Source: Conidiobolus incongruus B7586 | Lineage: Eukaryota > Entomophthoromycota > Entomophthoromycetes > Entomophthorales > Conidiobolaceae | NCBI GenBank assembly: GCA_000697335.1 | Contig: JNEM01008164.1 | Location: 1-50,575, forward strand | Direction of reading: 5' to 3' | Length of the DNA stretch: 50,575 nt | Part shown: positions 1 through 10,169 of the stretch, piece after piece | Numbering within the stretch: position 1 is the stretch's first letter | How the letters are laid out: every line of letters starts with the position of its first letter | Notes under the pieces: model-generated | Database searches by the model: none | What the model saw: only the letters and a program-made list of their open reading frames with translations | Told to the model about the DNA's origin: nothing | Translations under genes and position numbers: made by a program

Positions 1-165
1 AAAAATCTATAATTAAATTTTATAAATAAAATTATTTTATATTAATATGTTTTATTTGTAATAATTTCTCTTATTTGTTTTATATTGGATATATTTTTAT
101 AATTAATGATATATTTGCAAAGTTAAATATTAAAAAATTAGCAATTTTTTGAAATAATATCCTAT
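1..165 (+). repeat. Right end of an AT-rich dispersed repeat (third copy, cut by window edge)
   Basis: The stretch aligns in order with the ends of two longer copies at about 8240-8910 and 30040-30720. Shared blocks include a TTTCTC(T/A)TATTT-like segment and then an AAATT(A/T)GC(C/A)ATTTTTT-like segment near the end. The window starts inside it, so only the last part is visible. The family is unknown. In DNA this AT-rich, chance similarity is a real concern. Confidence 0.4.
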
Positions 166-2286
166 AAATTGTAAATTTCAATTGGTTTTTGTAATTTTAA
201 AATTTAAAACAGATAGAATTTAATAAAATATTTTTGAATAGTTATTAAATAATATTATAAAATTATTGATCCTGATAATAATATAAATATTGAATGAGAT
301 TAAAAAAAATTTAAAATAATATAACCAATTGAATAATTGTGAGTAATTTTTTAATTTATTTTAAAACAAAAAATATTAATAATTTTTATTTAAAATTCGG
401 GATATATATAAATAATTCGAACAAAAGATAGTAACATATATCAATATATCTAAATTCAATGATTTTTAAGGTTTAAAAAAGTCAAAAAAATGACCTTTTT
501 GCCAGTATAATAAATTTAGTTGTATGGCACAACATTGTATTATATATAAATAATAACCAAGTATTTTATGCACTATATCGCATATTTTAATCAAAGACTT
601 TATTCGAATTTAAATTTTAACTATAATTGGAGTTTTTGTGACGAAGAATGTATTAGTTAAAGTTTGTTAATTTTAAATAAAATAAAAATATTAAATAAAG
701 TTTATTTATTATAATATCAATATGATTTGATAATATCTTAATTCTATTATTTAATTATTCTCTGAGTTTTAAATTTATATTAAATTTTTTTAATGTTATA
801 TTTATTTAATGATATTTTATATTAATCCATAAATTATTAACAAGTGACTTATATGACAAGTCAAATGATATTTAAAAATAGATTCAATTAAAAGATCTTA
901 AATTAATAGTAAATGTTGGGTATTTGCAACAAATTACATTTTATAACATATTTATTTTTAAATATTTGGCTTAAAATACATTTGTTGGTTTATTTTTATA
1001 TGTTAAAAATACCTATACTCGGATATAAGCTTAATTTAAAAATAACTCAAATGTTAATTGATCTAATATTCGTAATCCTGAAATTGATTGGAATATATAT
1101 ATATATATAGCTAATCGTTTAGCTAATGTTTAAAAAGACCATCTTTAATAATTTAGCAGCAGCTGTATTGGTATATATTTATAATATTTTTTAACCAGCA
1201 AATCCTTAAAAACATATAAGTATATATTTCTTTAATTAATAAAAAAATAAACAATTTTTATTATCTTGATTATTATTTGTACAATTTCAAATTATATCAA
1301 TTTAAACAGTCAAACAATTTATAAAATTATTAAATTATGAGAAAAAGTGAGATCAATATTAACCAATCATTGAAATACAAAAATATATAAAATTTTAAGA
1401 ATAAAGTTGATAGAAAGATAATTAAACTTAATTTAGTAATTGAAATTAACATAATACTTAATTTAGAAATTTCATTGATTAGAGTAAAATCTTGATTAAT
1501 TAATATAATTTTTTAAAAAGAGAATTTTGTTTAAAAATCTAATTTAATTTAAAAGTTAATTGTTTAGAAAATTAGTGTTGTGAGATTGATTCATTGATAA
1601 AATTTGAATATATTATTATATTGAATTTTGTTACAAAATAAAAATATATAAATGTATTATTACTTTCTATTTGTCAATTTTATATTGATTTCTTGGTTAT
1701 TTTTGATTCGACTCTTATAATAATTTAGCCAATATATTTTAATTAAATGGTTAAAATTTTTTTATTCAATCAATTAACAGAAATTAAATGTTGTAAAATA
1801 AATTTTTAATCATAATTTAATCAGATATATTTGATTTAGAAGTTATATTAAATTTAAAAATATAAACGGAATTCGTGTTCTTTGCATATATTTTTGTTTA
1901 GCTTAAAAGGGGTTGTTGATATTTAAGTAATTTAGTTGTAAAATCTTTACCAGTTGGAAAAATTCTATTAATTCTTTTATTATTGAATTGTTTTGAAGAA
2001 TCAATATCAAATTGATCACCCTGTTTATTTGAAACTTTCAAACTTACATTAATATTAATTGACACTTGGAATTTTTATTAAATTCTAGATTAAGGTAATC
2101 AATCTAATTAGTTTTATTCAATGCAAAATGAAGTTATTTTTTATATTTTCATAAATATCTAATTATTATATGAAATATATTTAAATAGATATTTGAATCA
2201 CTATAATAATTTCAATAACTAATATAACCATAACTTGGGAATTTGATGATAAAACACTTAAAATTTGAAGTAATGACTTAATTTAT

Positions 2287-2399
2287 CTGGAGATTTGTTG
2301 TATTCATCTGAAATGTGGATATAGTAGGCTTATTACCCAATTTGGTAGCGAAGACTTCTTGAGCCCAAATTAGGTAGTATCAAACTTCAACAAACTCAG
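2287..2399. other. Nested long hairpin, possible structured RNA
   Basis: An outer stem pairs 2287-2300 with 2388-2399 (core TTTGTTG with CAACAAA, then GAG with CTC across a bulged A). An inner stem pairs 2331-2345 with 2365-2379 (TATTACC.AATTTGG with CCAAATT.GGTAGTA, one mismatch and one G-T pair). The patch is also richer in G and C than its surroundings. No known RNA family was recognised, so this is a structure call only. Confidence 0.3.
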
Positions 2400-2647
2400 C
2401 TTAGATTTAATTAATTTTTCATTTTTAAATTTCAATTTAATTGATTCAAAGATATCATTTTATTATAATCTAATTGGCTAATAATTCATTAATAAATTAA
2501 TTTATTTCAATTTTATGATTTAATTAGATTTAAAAGGATTTTACAAGATTTAAATTGATTAATTATGCTAATTTGTATTTCTTATTAGCCCGAATTTAAT
2601 TCGTGTAATGAATATGGAATGACAGGTAATAAACATTAAAATCTTAA

Positions 2648-2680
2648 AGGATAAATCCTAGTATACTTAGACAAATGTCT
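2648..2680. repeat. Three adjacent short palindromes
   Basis: AGGATAAATCCT (2648-2659), AGTATACT (2660-2667) and AGACAAATGTCT (2669-2680) follow one another with at most one base between. The first and third each have a five-base arm and a central AA. They could be protein-binding dyads or a run of small hairpins. There is no adjacent gene to tie them to. Confidence 0.4.
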
Positions 2681-3193
2681 CCTTGTGAAATGTAGCTTTA
2701 TATATTCCTGTAATCACTAGAATTTTCTTTGTATTTCTTTTGACTTCTCTTTAAGGAATTAATGAAGGGATAAGATTGATTATATGTGAGTTAATTTCAT
2801 TATAATCTGATGGATATTTTATATATTAGCTTAAATTATTCAAGTTTTCAAATTTAATAGCATTCTTATATTTCATTGATTACTAATATAACCTAATATT
2901 TTACAAAAACCAATCAAGGCGCTGATGGTATAAAGATTAGCATGAAGGTAATTGAATATATTAATCAGCATATTTGAAATATAAAACGATATTTTTTTGA
3001 AAAATAGTATGAGTGAATTATTTGAGTAATTGGCATTTGCATAGCATAATAACTGAATATTAACATAATTGTTGAGACGATAAATTGCTTTTTTGGTAGT
3101 GTTCATAATATTATTTAATTTAATAACTTGGGTTGCTAAGTATAATCACTCAACAATTGAAAAATAACACAAAATGAAGGAATACCAATAGTA

Positions 3194-3228
3194 ACCAAGT
3201 ATATTTGATTGTGCTTCAAATACTTGGT
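3194..3228. repeat. Inverted repeat / hairpin
   Basis: ACCAAGTA at 3194-3201 is perfectly complementary to TACTTGGT at 3221-3228. The stem continues inward with TTTG (3204-3207) and CAAA (3217-3220), leaving a TA bulge and a 9-base loop. Function unknown. It lies about 550 bases upstream of the homeodomain start codon. Confidence 0.4.
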
Positions 3229-3502
3229 ATACTTGAATAAACTTAAATAATTTAAAATTTGATTAATAACAAAAATTATTTATAATAACATTATTTAAAT
3301 TATCTTTCAATCAACTTTTCAATTGCACTACAATACAGATGATATATTTCTAGTTTTTTTGTATTTAGTAATCATGCATTTATGTTGTAATTGAAATGTC
3401 CTAAATAAATTGAGTATCCTAAATTGACCGAGCCTGATCGAAATGACTTGGATCTAAGAGGATTGTAATTTAAATATCTCAAACCCCCCAGGATTGGATG
3501 TT

Positions 3503-3519
3503 TCTCCCCGAAGGGGAGA
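3503..3519. promoter_or_regulatory. Perfect inverted repeat with AGGGG/CCCC cores upstream of homeodomain gene
   Basis: TCTCCCC and GGGGAGA flank a three-base GAA centre. The arm contains the AGGGG core recognised by yeast Msn2/4-type C2H2 stress factors (STRE), and another AAGGGG lies near 3578. A GC-rich perfect dyad stands out in this AT-rich DNA. The link to a zinc-finger regulator is inference. Confidence 0.4.
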
Positions 3520-3548
3520 TTTATTTTAATTTTGATTTTATGTGCGGT

Positions 3549-3553
3549 CCAAT
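3549..3553 (+). promoter_or_regulatory. CCAAT box
   Basis: CCAAT in the sense orientation, about 200 bases upstream of the homeodomain start codon and 75 bases upstream of the TATA element, is a usual place for a HAP/NF-Y site. A short motif alone is weak evidence. Confidence 0.3.
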
Positions 3554-3627
3554 CACATTATCATGGTTTGGGAATAAGGGGTATTATAGATGGAAAGTTT
3601 ATCCATTCAATTGCAATGAAAAAATTG

Positions 3628-3635
3628 TATAAATA
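3628..3635 (+). promoter_or_regulatory. TATA box of homeodomain gene
   Basis: TATAAATA lies 121 bases before the chosen ATG at 3749 and is followed by a pyrimidine/C-rich stretch, so transcription probably starts around 3660-3700. AT-rich background lowers specificity, but the position fits. Confidence 0.4.
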
Positions 3636-3748
3636 AACGCCAAATCCATCATTTCCCATTAGTCTTTTCAGATCTTTACTACGCAATACTTTTCAACGTG
3701 TCTCGACTTTCAAACCGCGAAACTATTATTACAAGCCAATCATTAGAA

Positions 3749-4840
3749 ATGTCTATTATTAACACTAACACTCGAATTACTAACATGAATATAAACACTA
3801 TTAACAACCAATCAACTAAGACTTCTTCTATCACTATTGCTAAAGATTTTACTCCTGTGATTTACAACCCTCACGGTAGTAATCTTCGTGGTGTCGCCGG
3901 TTTGAGTCAGGCTCAAATTGCCAGTTTGGAAGTTAAATTCCAAGTAGATCCCATGCCTAATCCTTCTTTGCGTCAAGCTATTGCCAAAGAATTAGGTATG
4001 AGCCCTCGTGCTGTCAACATTTGGTTCAAGACTCGTAGAGCTACTGCCAAATCTAAGGGTGAAACTTTACCTCACCGTATCTTCCAATGGAAGCAAACTG
4101 ATCGCAAAGTCAAGACTATTAACAATCCATTCCGGGGCAATCCCAAAGAAGGCGTTCCGGGTCCAGAACGAGTCGCGGAGGTTTCACCTTCTCCAAGCTC
4201 TGTTGCTTCTCCTTCCACAGTTGGAGCTCTTCCAGTTTTCTCCGATTTCTCCTGCCCCAGCGACTTCCCACCTGCCACTCCTTCTTTTACTCCCTCTTCT
4301 TCCGAACTTCCTGTTACTGATCTCGACTTAGCCTCTTTGTTCTCTCAACTTCCTTCCCCTGTCTTTCCTATGGATTCTTCTTCTCAGACCGGATCTCCTC
4401 AATTCCCAACTTTCAATGGAAACCCCATGCTCACTCCCACCGTATTTCCGTTTAATTTTGGTTTTAATGCGTTCAATGCGCCTGTGAGTGGAAGTCCAAT
4501 GAATACAACCAGTGGTATGTGCTGCAACTGCAAGGGAGGGTTGAAGCAACAACCTATTGTTCCCTTGGCTCAGACCGACCTCAGCCCTCCCTCTGAAATC
4601 TTCAAGCAGCACACCTGGTCTGATGCCCAATCACAGAATGTTTGGCCTACCCAAATAGATTCCACTTTGTATTCCTTATATGACTCGTCGTATCATCATC
4701 AACAACATAATTTAGACGGCTCATATTTAAATCTGGACTTACCACTCTCTTTAGATCAACTATCCATGAACAATACCCTCAACTTGTCAATGAATACTCT
4801 CGATCATTGGAGCCATACACATAGCCCGCCTGACGGATAA
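3749..4840 (+). CDS. Homeodomain transcription factor (atypical recognition helix)
   Basis: An intronless gene of 363 residues, presumably a nuclear DNA-binding regulator. The open frame extends upstream to a GTG at 3698, but the first in-frame ATG is at 3749 (context GAAATGT), so I start there. The homeodomain spans residues 45-104: Leu16, Phe20, Trp48, Phe49, Arg52 and Arg53 (homeodomain numbering) sit at canonical spacing, with IWFKTRRA in helix 3. Positions 50 and 51 are Lys and Thr, whereas Asn51 is nearly invariant in the family. The region after the domain is rich in Ser, Pro, Thr and Phe, typical of activation domains, and holds a small CCNC cluster near residue 255. The ends of the gene are clearly more GC-rich than flanking DNA. 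The subfamily cannot be named. TATA, CCAAT and a GC-rich dyad lie upstream. Confidence 0.88.
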   Translation: MSIINTNTRITNMNINTINNQSTKTSSITIAKDFTPVIYNPHGSNLRGVAGLSQAQIASLEVKFQVDPMPNPSLRQAIAKELGMSPRAVNIWFKTRRATAKSKGETLPHRIFQWKQTDRKVKTINNPFRGNPKEGVPGPERVAEVSPSPSSVASPSTVGALPVFSDFSCPSDFPPATPSFTPSSSELPVTDLDLASLFSQLPSPVFPMDSSSQTGSPQFPTFNGNPMLTPTVFPFNFGFNAFNAPVSGSPMNTTSGMCCNCKGGLKQQPIVPLAQTDLSPPSEIFKQHTWSDAQSQNVWPTQIDSTLYSLYDSSYHHQQHNLDGSYLNLDLPLSLDQLSMNNTLNLSMNTLDHWSHTHSPPDG

Positions 4841-5523
4841 TCTGTAGGATCTTCCTATTTTTGATTGTTTAATTGAGAATCGCCTTGGTTGCATTTTGCA
4901 GTTTTTGATGAACAGATGAATTTCATCCCACTCTCATCAAAAGACACTCCTAATGTTCAACCCGCCTTTCTCCTCTCGTCGTTTCGGATCACCACTCTTT
5001 GGACTCTTCTGATCTTTTCCTACAGATAGTTAAACTCATTCCTCGCTTTTGATAATCGTTACAATTTTGATGATGGATTGTAATTGGTTTTTTTAGAGGT
5101 TGAGGCATACTATCTTTCTTTGGTTTCACTTCCAACTTGAATCGAATATGATATTGGAACTTTGAGTTCTTTATCTTTCTTTCCACCACTCTTTTTTATG
5201 TTCTTTTTCTTAATCTTTCTCATTGACATATATATTTTTTCATTTTACTAACTATATTTTATATTTTAATAAATTAATATCAATATAAAAATTATGACTT
5301 TCTTTTTTAAGGTATTTTTTATTTTTACTTTGTTAAGTTATAAATGTTTTGAAATTGATTAGTTTTGAATGAATTTCTAATGCAACATGATACATTAGTA
5401 ATCAAAATCAACAAAACAGTAGTTTTGCAATTATTTTTAAACTTTGAATTAATCAAGTTGCAATGAACTTGCAGTTGCCTTTTTTAGTAGAACCCAGACG
5501 TGGTTTCTATTCTTGGTAAGGAG

Positions 5524-5602
5524 GGTGCAAACAATGTGAAATGTCGGCCCAAATGTTGATAAAAATATGAATGATTGCTCAGGATTTCAAAATTTGTTTA
5601 CC
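5524..5602. other. G/C-richer patch with imperfect long hairpin
   Basis: Arms GGT-gc-AAACAA-tg-TGAAAT (5524-5542) and ATTTCA-aaat-TTGTTT-ACC (5584-5602) are complementary with small bulges, giving about 15 pairs around a 41-base loop. Smaller hairpins lie just upstream (CAAGTT with AACTTG near 5456-5470, AGAACC with GGTTTCT near 5490-5510). It could be an untranslated RNA or simply a relic. No known RNA was recognised. Confidence 0.2.
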
Positions 5603-7970
5603 AGGGGGAGAATGAAGTGTGATTAAAGAGAGTGTAGAGGGGATTTAAGCTGGAATCTCAGGATTGAAATAGTGAAATTAAATTGAGATTAGGATTTAAA
5701 AAATAAAAAATATTAATGATTATATATTGTTCATGAGTGAATCTTTGAGGGTCTGAATGAACGGAGTTGAAGTCAAAGTGCTAGAATATTAAAATTGAAT
5801 TTTATAGAGTATCAATTATCAATAAAAATACAAATATAATGATTGAATAAAAGTGGCAAATAAAAAGAAGAGATACTTGTGGAAAAAATAGGAAAGGAAT
5901 AGGGTAAGTAAGATTTGAATAATGAGAATTGAATGGACCCTGTTCTATTTATATGATTTGAAGTCCAAATCATAAACTATGAGTCATTTGAAGTAAAATG
6001 GTGGCAATTACCGAAAATGGAAATTACAACTTCACTCAATCAAAATTTAATAATGTATCAAAAGAAATTAAGATGACTAATAATTATTAAGTGACCAGAA
6101 TTTGTAATTCTCATTTTACCACTCAGATTTTGTATTCACCAAATTAAGTCAACTTCAGCTACATTTAGTTCTAAATAAGGAAATATGGATGGGTTACATC
6201 TTAAAAAGATATATTATAAGTGAAAAATTGACTCATCCAAAAAATTAATCATATGATACAATAAGATCGTGATTCATTGAGTGAATTTTGTTTTGACTTG
6301 GTTTAAAATATTCGACTTTTATTTTAGACAGTATCACTTTCAGATAATTACAGAGTATCAAAACATAGATATCAGAGTAATATAAATTGTAATTATATAG
6401 CATATTATTTTAATACTCAATCAAATTATCAACGATATCAAGATACCCTACTAATTCTTTTAAATGATTAATTTTTTTGAGTATTTACTAGTTTTAATTT
6501 TAATATGTAAAAATACATTATTAAAATCATTTTTTATTATAATTTTTAAAATAATCACAAATCATTAAATCAATATAATTAAGATATGATTTTATTTATT
6601 TTGAGAAATTTATAATAATCTTTATTATAATCGTTTAATTATCAACTTATAATAACAGGAAATAAGAAATTATCACTACTCTATGTTGAATATTTAAACA
6701 AGGTTCAATCAATAAACTAGAATTTTTGATTTATTAAATCAATATAATATGTTTAAATATCAAATAAATTTTCAATAAACAGGATTTGAAAATGTCTATT
6801 TTGGAAATTGAATCTGATAACATTAATGGTTTATATATTTAGTTATTAATCGAAAATATCATAAAATCTAAGTATATAAAATTGATTATAACAGCAAAAA
6901 TAAATTTTACATAGTGAATAGAAATATTTAGAATAAGAATGATATGAAACTATAAAGTAATGGATTTCATTAAATCACTATATCTTACTGATATAACTCT
7001 GTAATCATATTAAATATTAGTATCAAGATTGATAATATTATTTTATAAAAGTATATAATCAATATTTTTTTTATATTCAAGTTTGCTAAATACAAATAAT
7101 ATATATTATATATTATAACTGGTATATATTCTATATTTCAATCATCTTAAGTATATCTAAAGTATGCTAATTATGAATCAAATTTTATTTATAATATCAT
7201 TATATATTAAACATATATCTGTAAAAACACTTTAAATCATTATCAATAAAAACTGTTCCAATAAAATTCCTTTAATTTTCATATCAATTATGTGATAATA
7301 TATTTACTAAAAAATTTGATTTTTTTCATTTATTTTATACCTCTAATACTACTATATTCATATCTAAATTTAATATTATCAGATAATTATACTATAGATT
7401 ATTATTTAGAAGAATTTACAATCAAATATTTTATATCATTTTTGTAATTTTATATATTTTAATTATTTTATTTTGTGAGTATATTGATCAATTTGATATA
7501 TATTTATTGATCAAGATATCATTTTGCTCCAAATATCACAGATTTATAATATTCACTTTATTAATATAACTTAGAATTTTCCTAATATCTCCCTATTAAG
7601 CTCTATTAATATATATTTACTAAAACAAACTCTATAATTTTATCCTAGGACACTTATATGATTGCTTATATAATCATTTTATCCTTTATATAACTATAAA
7701 ATAATACTCTATTAAATCTTTATAAAGTATGATTAATAATAATTATCAAAAGTATAAAAATATTTGATAACTCTTTTTATTCAAAATTAAAATTATAAAG
7801 ATATTAAAAAATTATAAATTTATATTGCGATATATAAGGATAGAATATTATTTTTATACACAGAGATTCTACCACAATTAATAGTGAAATATAACATATT
7901 GAATATTGCAATAATTCTAGCTTTTTGAATATAACTATATTAGTATTATAGTAATTTTTATAATTATTTT

Positions 7971-8000
7971 AATAATAATAATATATATATATATATATAT
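7971..8000. repeat. AAT then (AT)10 microsatellite
   Basis: A short (AAT)n run is followed by ten AT dinucleotides at 7981-8000. This is simple low-complexity DNA in spacer. Confidence 0.8.
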
Positions 8001-8239
8001 TAAGTTATTCCTGTATATATTCTACTAATACAAAGTACTCAATTTATATTTATATTATTAACAATTATGATCCAAATCAATTTTTGCTATTAAATGAGTA
8101 TTTTAATTAATTTATATATTACTCTAAATATCAAATAATGACATATGCTTAAAATCAAATTTGGATTTAATTTCTAATATATAATCTAAAGAAGAAATTA
8201 ATATATATCAAAGGTTATTAAATAGAATTTAAAAAATAA

Positions 8240-8910
8240 TTCTAATTTAACTTATTATTTTTTTAAGCAAAACAAATTATATAAGTTTAAGATTTGTTAA
8301 TTATAATGATATAATATAAAAGCTTTGGTTTTTGATCACATCTCCATATGTTTTATTTTACCATATCTATTTTAATTTTTTTTCAAATATATTAATTAAA
8401 TCAAGTTTATTTTTTAATATATATAATATGTTTACAAAACAATTATCAATTACTATGATAATCTTTTCATTATCACCAAAAGATGCTTTTTAATATATTA
8501 TTTTAATTCTTCAAAAATTAAATTTTTATATTTTAAATTTAAATATTATCCTTTCAGTTTTACAATAACAGATTTATTAATAAAGAGTAATTTTAAAAGA
8601 AATGCTATCTTTATAAGCTGTTTACAAATTTTAAATGATTTTAGAGGGTTTATAGTAGAGTGTTAGTAATCATAAAATAAAAGACTTTGGGTAATAATTA
8701 TTTAACTTAAATATGCTTAATCTCTATAATAATTTTTTGAATAGAAATATTTTAATGAAAAAAATGTTATTAATAAATATATATAAATATATATAATTTA
8801 AAATTATTGCCCTTTTTATCTATTATGTATATCATTTATTTTTTAAAACTAACAATATATTTGAAAAATCAGTAATGAAAAAAATTGGCTTTTCTTTCTA
8901 AAGTAATAGA
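8240..8910 (+). repeat. AT-rich dispersed repeat, copy A
   Basis: It is collinear with 30040-30720 in the same orientation. Shared landmarks in order are ATTATATAA...TTAATTATAAT, AAAGCTTT(G/T)GTTTTTG, GAAATATTTTAATGA-like, AAAACTA(A/G)CAATAT(A/G)TTTGAAAAATCA, and a TTGGC/TTGCC T-rich end. The order is kept over about 650 bases. No terminal repeats or coding region were seen, and the boundaries are approximate. Confidence 0.55.
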
Positions 8911-10169
8911 ATATGTGTTATTGGCTATTTCTCAAATCTTCAACGATTATAATTGATCCATTTAGTTTGGATGTTGAAATTTTTAAATATTTGATATGAT
9001 AAAATTTTAGTGTTGCAAATTGTAATAATTAATTCAATTTTTGTGGTAGTTACCAATAGGTGATTAATTACATAATTTATAATATTACTGAAGTAAATTA
9101 AAAAGTATTAACAATTGTATTAATTGAAAGGTTAAAATGTAATATATTAATTAGTACAATGAAACTTGTTAATTCAATATTGAAATTTATGTATTGAATT
9201 ATCATTTTTTCATTTGTTTCACTTTTAGATCATCAATGTACCTTTCAAAATATCAGTCAATTACTCATTATAATAGATTGAATGGGGTATTTTCCACTAC
9301 ATTCAATTATATCACTAAACTCTATGTTACTTCAGCTACGTATATTGAACGTATTATAATTAATATACTAATGATATATATATTATTAAATATATTTTCA
9401 TTATATCATATATCTAAGAAAATGAAATACTGACTTATGTATATAGAAAGAATATATATATATATAATATAAACCGAACTGGAGAAATTTTCAAAAAAAA
9501 ATTTAGTAATTATAGTATACTGCAATCATATGAACTTTTTTGAATATTTTAATGGTTTATTGATTAATGACATATTAGTCATAATCCATATATTTGTTTT
9601 GTTTTATTGGAATTTTTACAGTTTTGCTCTGTATAAAATTGATTTAAACTCAATTCAAATCAAAATGTAGTGATAATTGTAATAAAATATCTATAAATAT
9701 TCATTTAATCGAATTATAAAGTTGTATAATTTTTATTATTGAATCAAATTATAATATACATAAAATTCGATTTTTTGAAAACTATCATTGATTAAATTAT
9801 AAATTTTTAATAAATTTATAAATACTAATAGTTTTGAGTATATCAAATTATTATATATAGTTATTTTAGTTAGCAATCAAGTTGATTATACTATGATAAA
9901 TGTTTTGTCTTTTATAAAACAAACCATTTATTAGATATATAACATAGATTTATTGGATGGGATTATATCATTTTTTTCTTTATTCACAAGATCATTCAAT
10001 TATCAAAATCAATCACATGCATTTCAATTTTATTTCCCATAATAAATCCTTGGATTCATGCGTATTTATTAATTGTCAATCAACTGATTCAATTCATTAA
10101 CAGTCTTTAATCATCTTTTTAACCAAATTCAATTCTTAATAGTTATTATATTGATAAATAGTAATTTAA
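8911..10169. other. AT-rich intergenic region before PEX1
   Basis: No supported gene. A 79-residue open frame at 9194-9433 has no recognisable features and the composition of background. The last 150 bases, with several CAAT/TCAATC elements, probably hold the PEX1 promoter, but no element stands out. Confidence 0.5.

Larger units (their letters stand above)
166..3480. other. AT-rich intergenic region
   Basis: No gene could be supported on either strand. The open frames here (for example 913-1110 plus and 2873-3106 minus) are short, rich in Ile/Asn/Tyr/Leu as expected from AT-rich noise, and match no family I know. The less AT-rich patches at about 2287-2400, 2640-2690 and 3190-3230 contain inverted repeats that are listed separately. 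Confidence 0.6.
4841..8239. other. Intergenic region, AT-rich
   Basis: The first 300-400 bases after the homeodomain stop are less AT-rich and may be its 3' untranslated region. Beyond 5700 the DNA is almost pure AT with scattered short repeats. No coding frame with family resemblance was found on either strand. A G/C-richer patch at 5460-5660 has hairpin potential and is listed separately. Confidence 0.55.

Noticed and set aside
2244-2311. Box C/D snoRNA from TGATGA to CTGA
   Set aside because: The C box lacks the preceding purine, the terminal stem is only three pairs, and no guide target was recognised.
2873-3106. 77-codon minus-strand open frame
   Set aside because: I tested it for resemblance to reverse transcriptase or membrane proteins. 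Nothing beyond low-complexity hydrophobic sequence was found.
3698-3748. Longer homeodomain protein starting at 3698
   Set aside because: The extra 17 codons begin with GTG, not ATG. The first in-frame ATG is at 3749 in a good context, after the TATA element.
4008-4630. Long open frames in other frames and antisense inside the homeodomain gene
   Set aside because: They lie entirely within the Ser/Pro-rich coding region, have no family resemblance, and follow from its composition.
9194-9433. 79-codon open frame
   Set aside because: AT-driven composition (Ile/Tyr/Asn/Leu), no motif, and no splice partner nearby.
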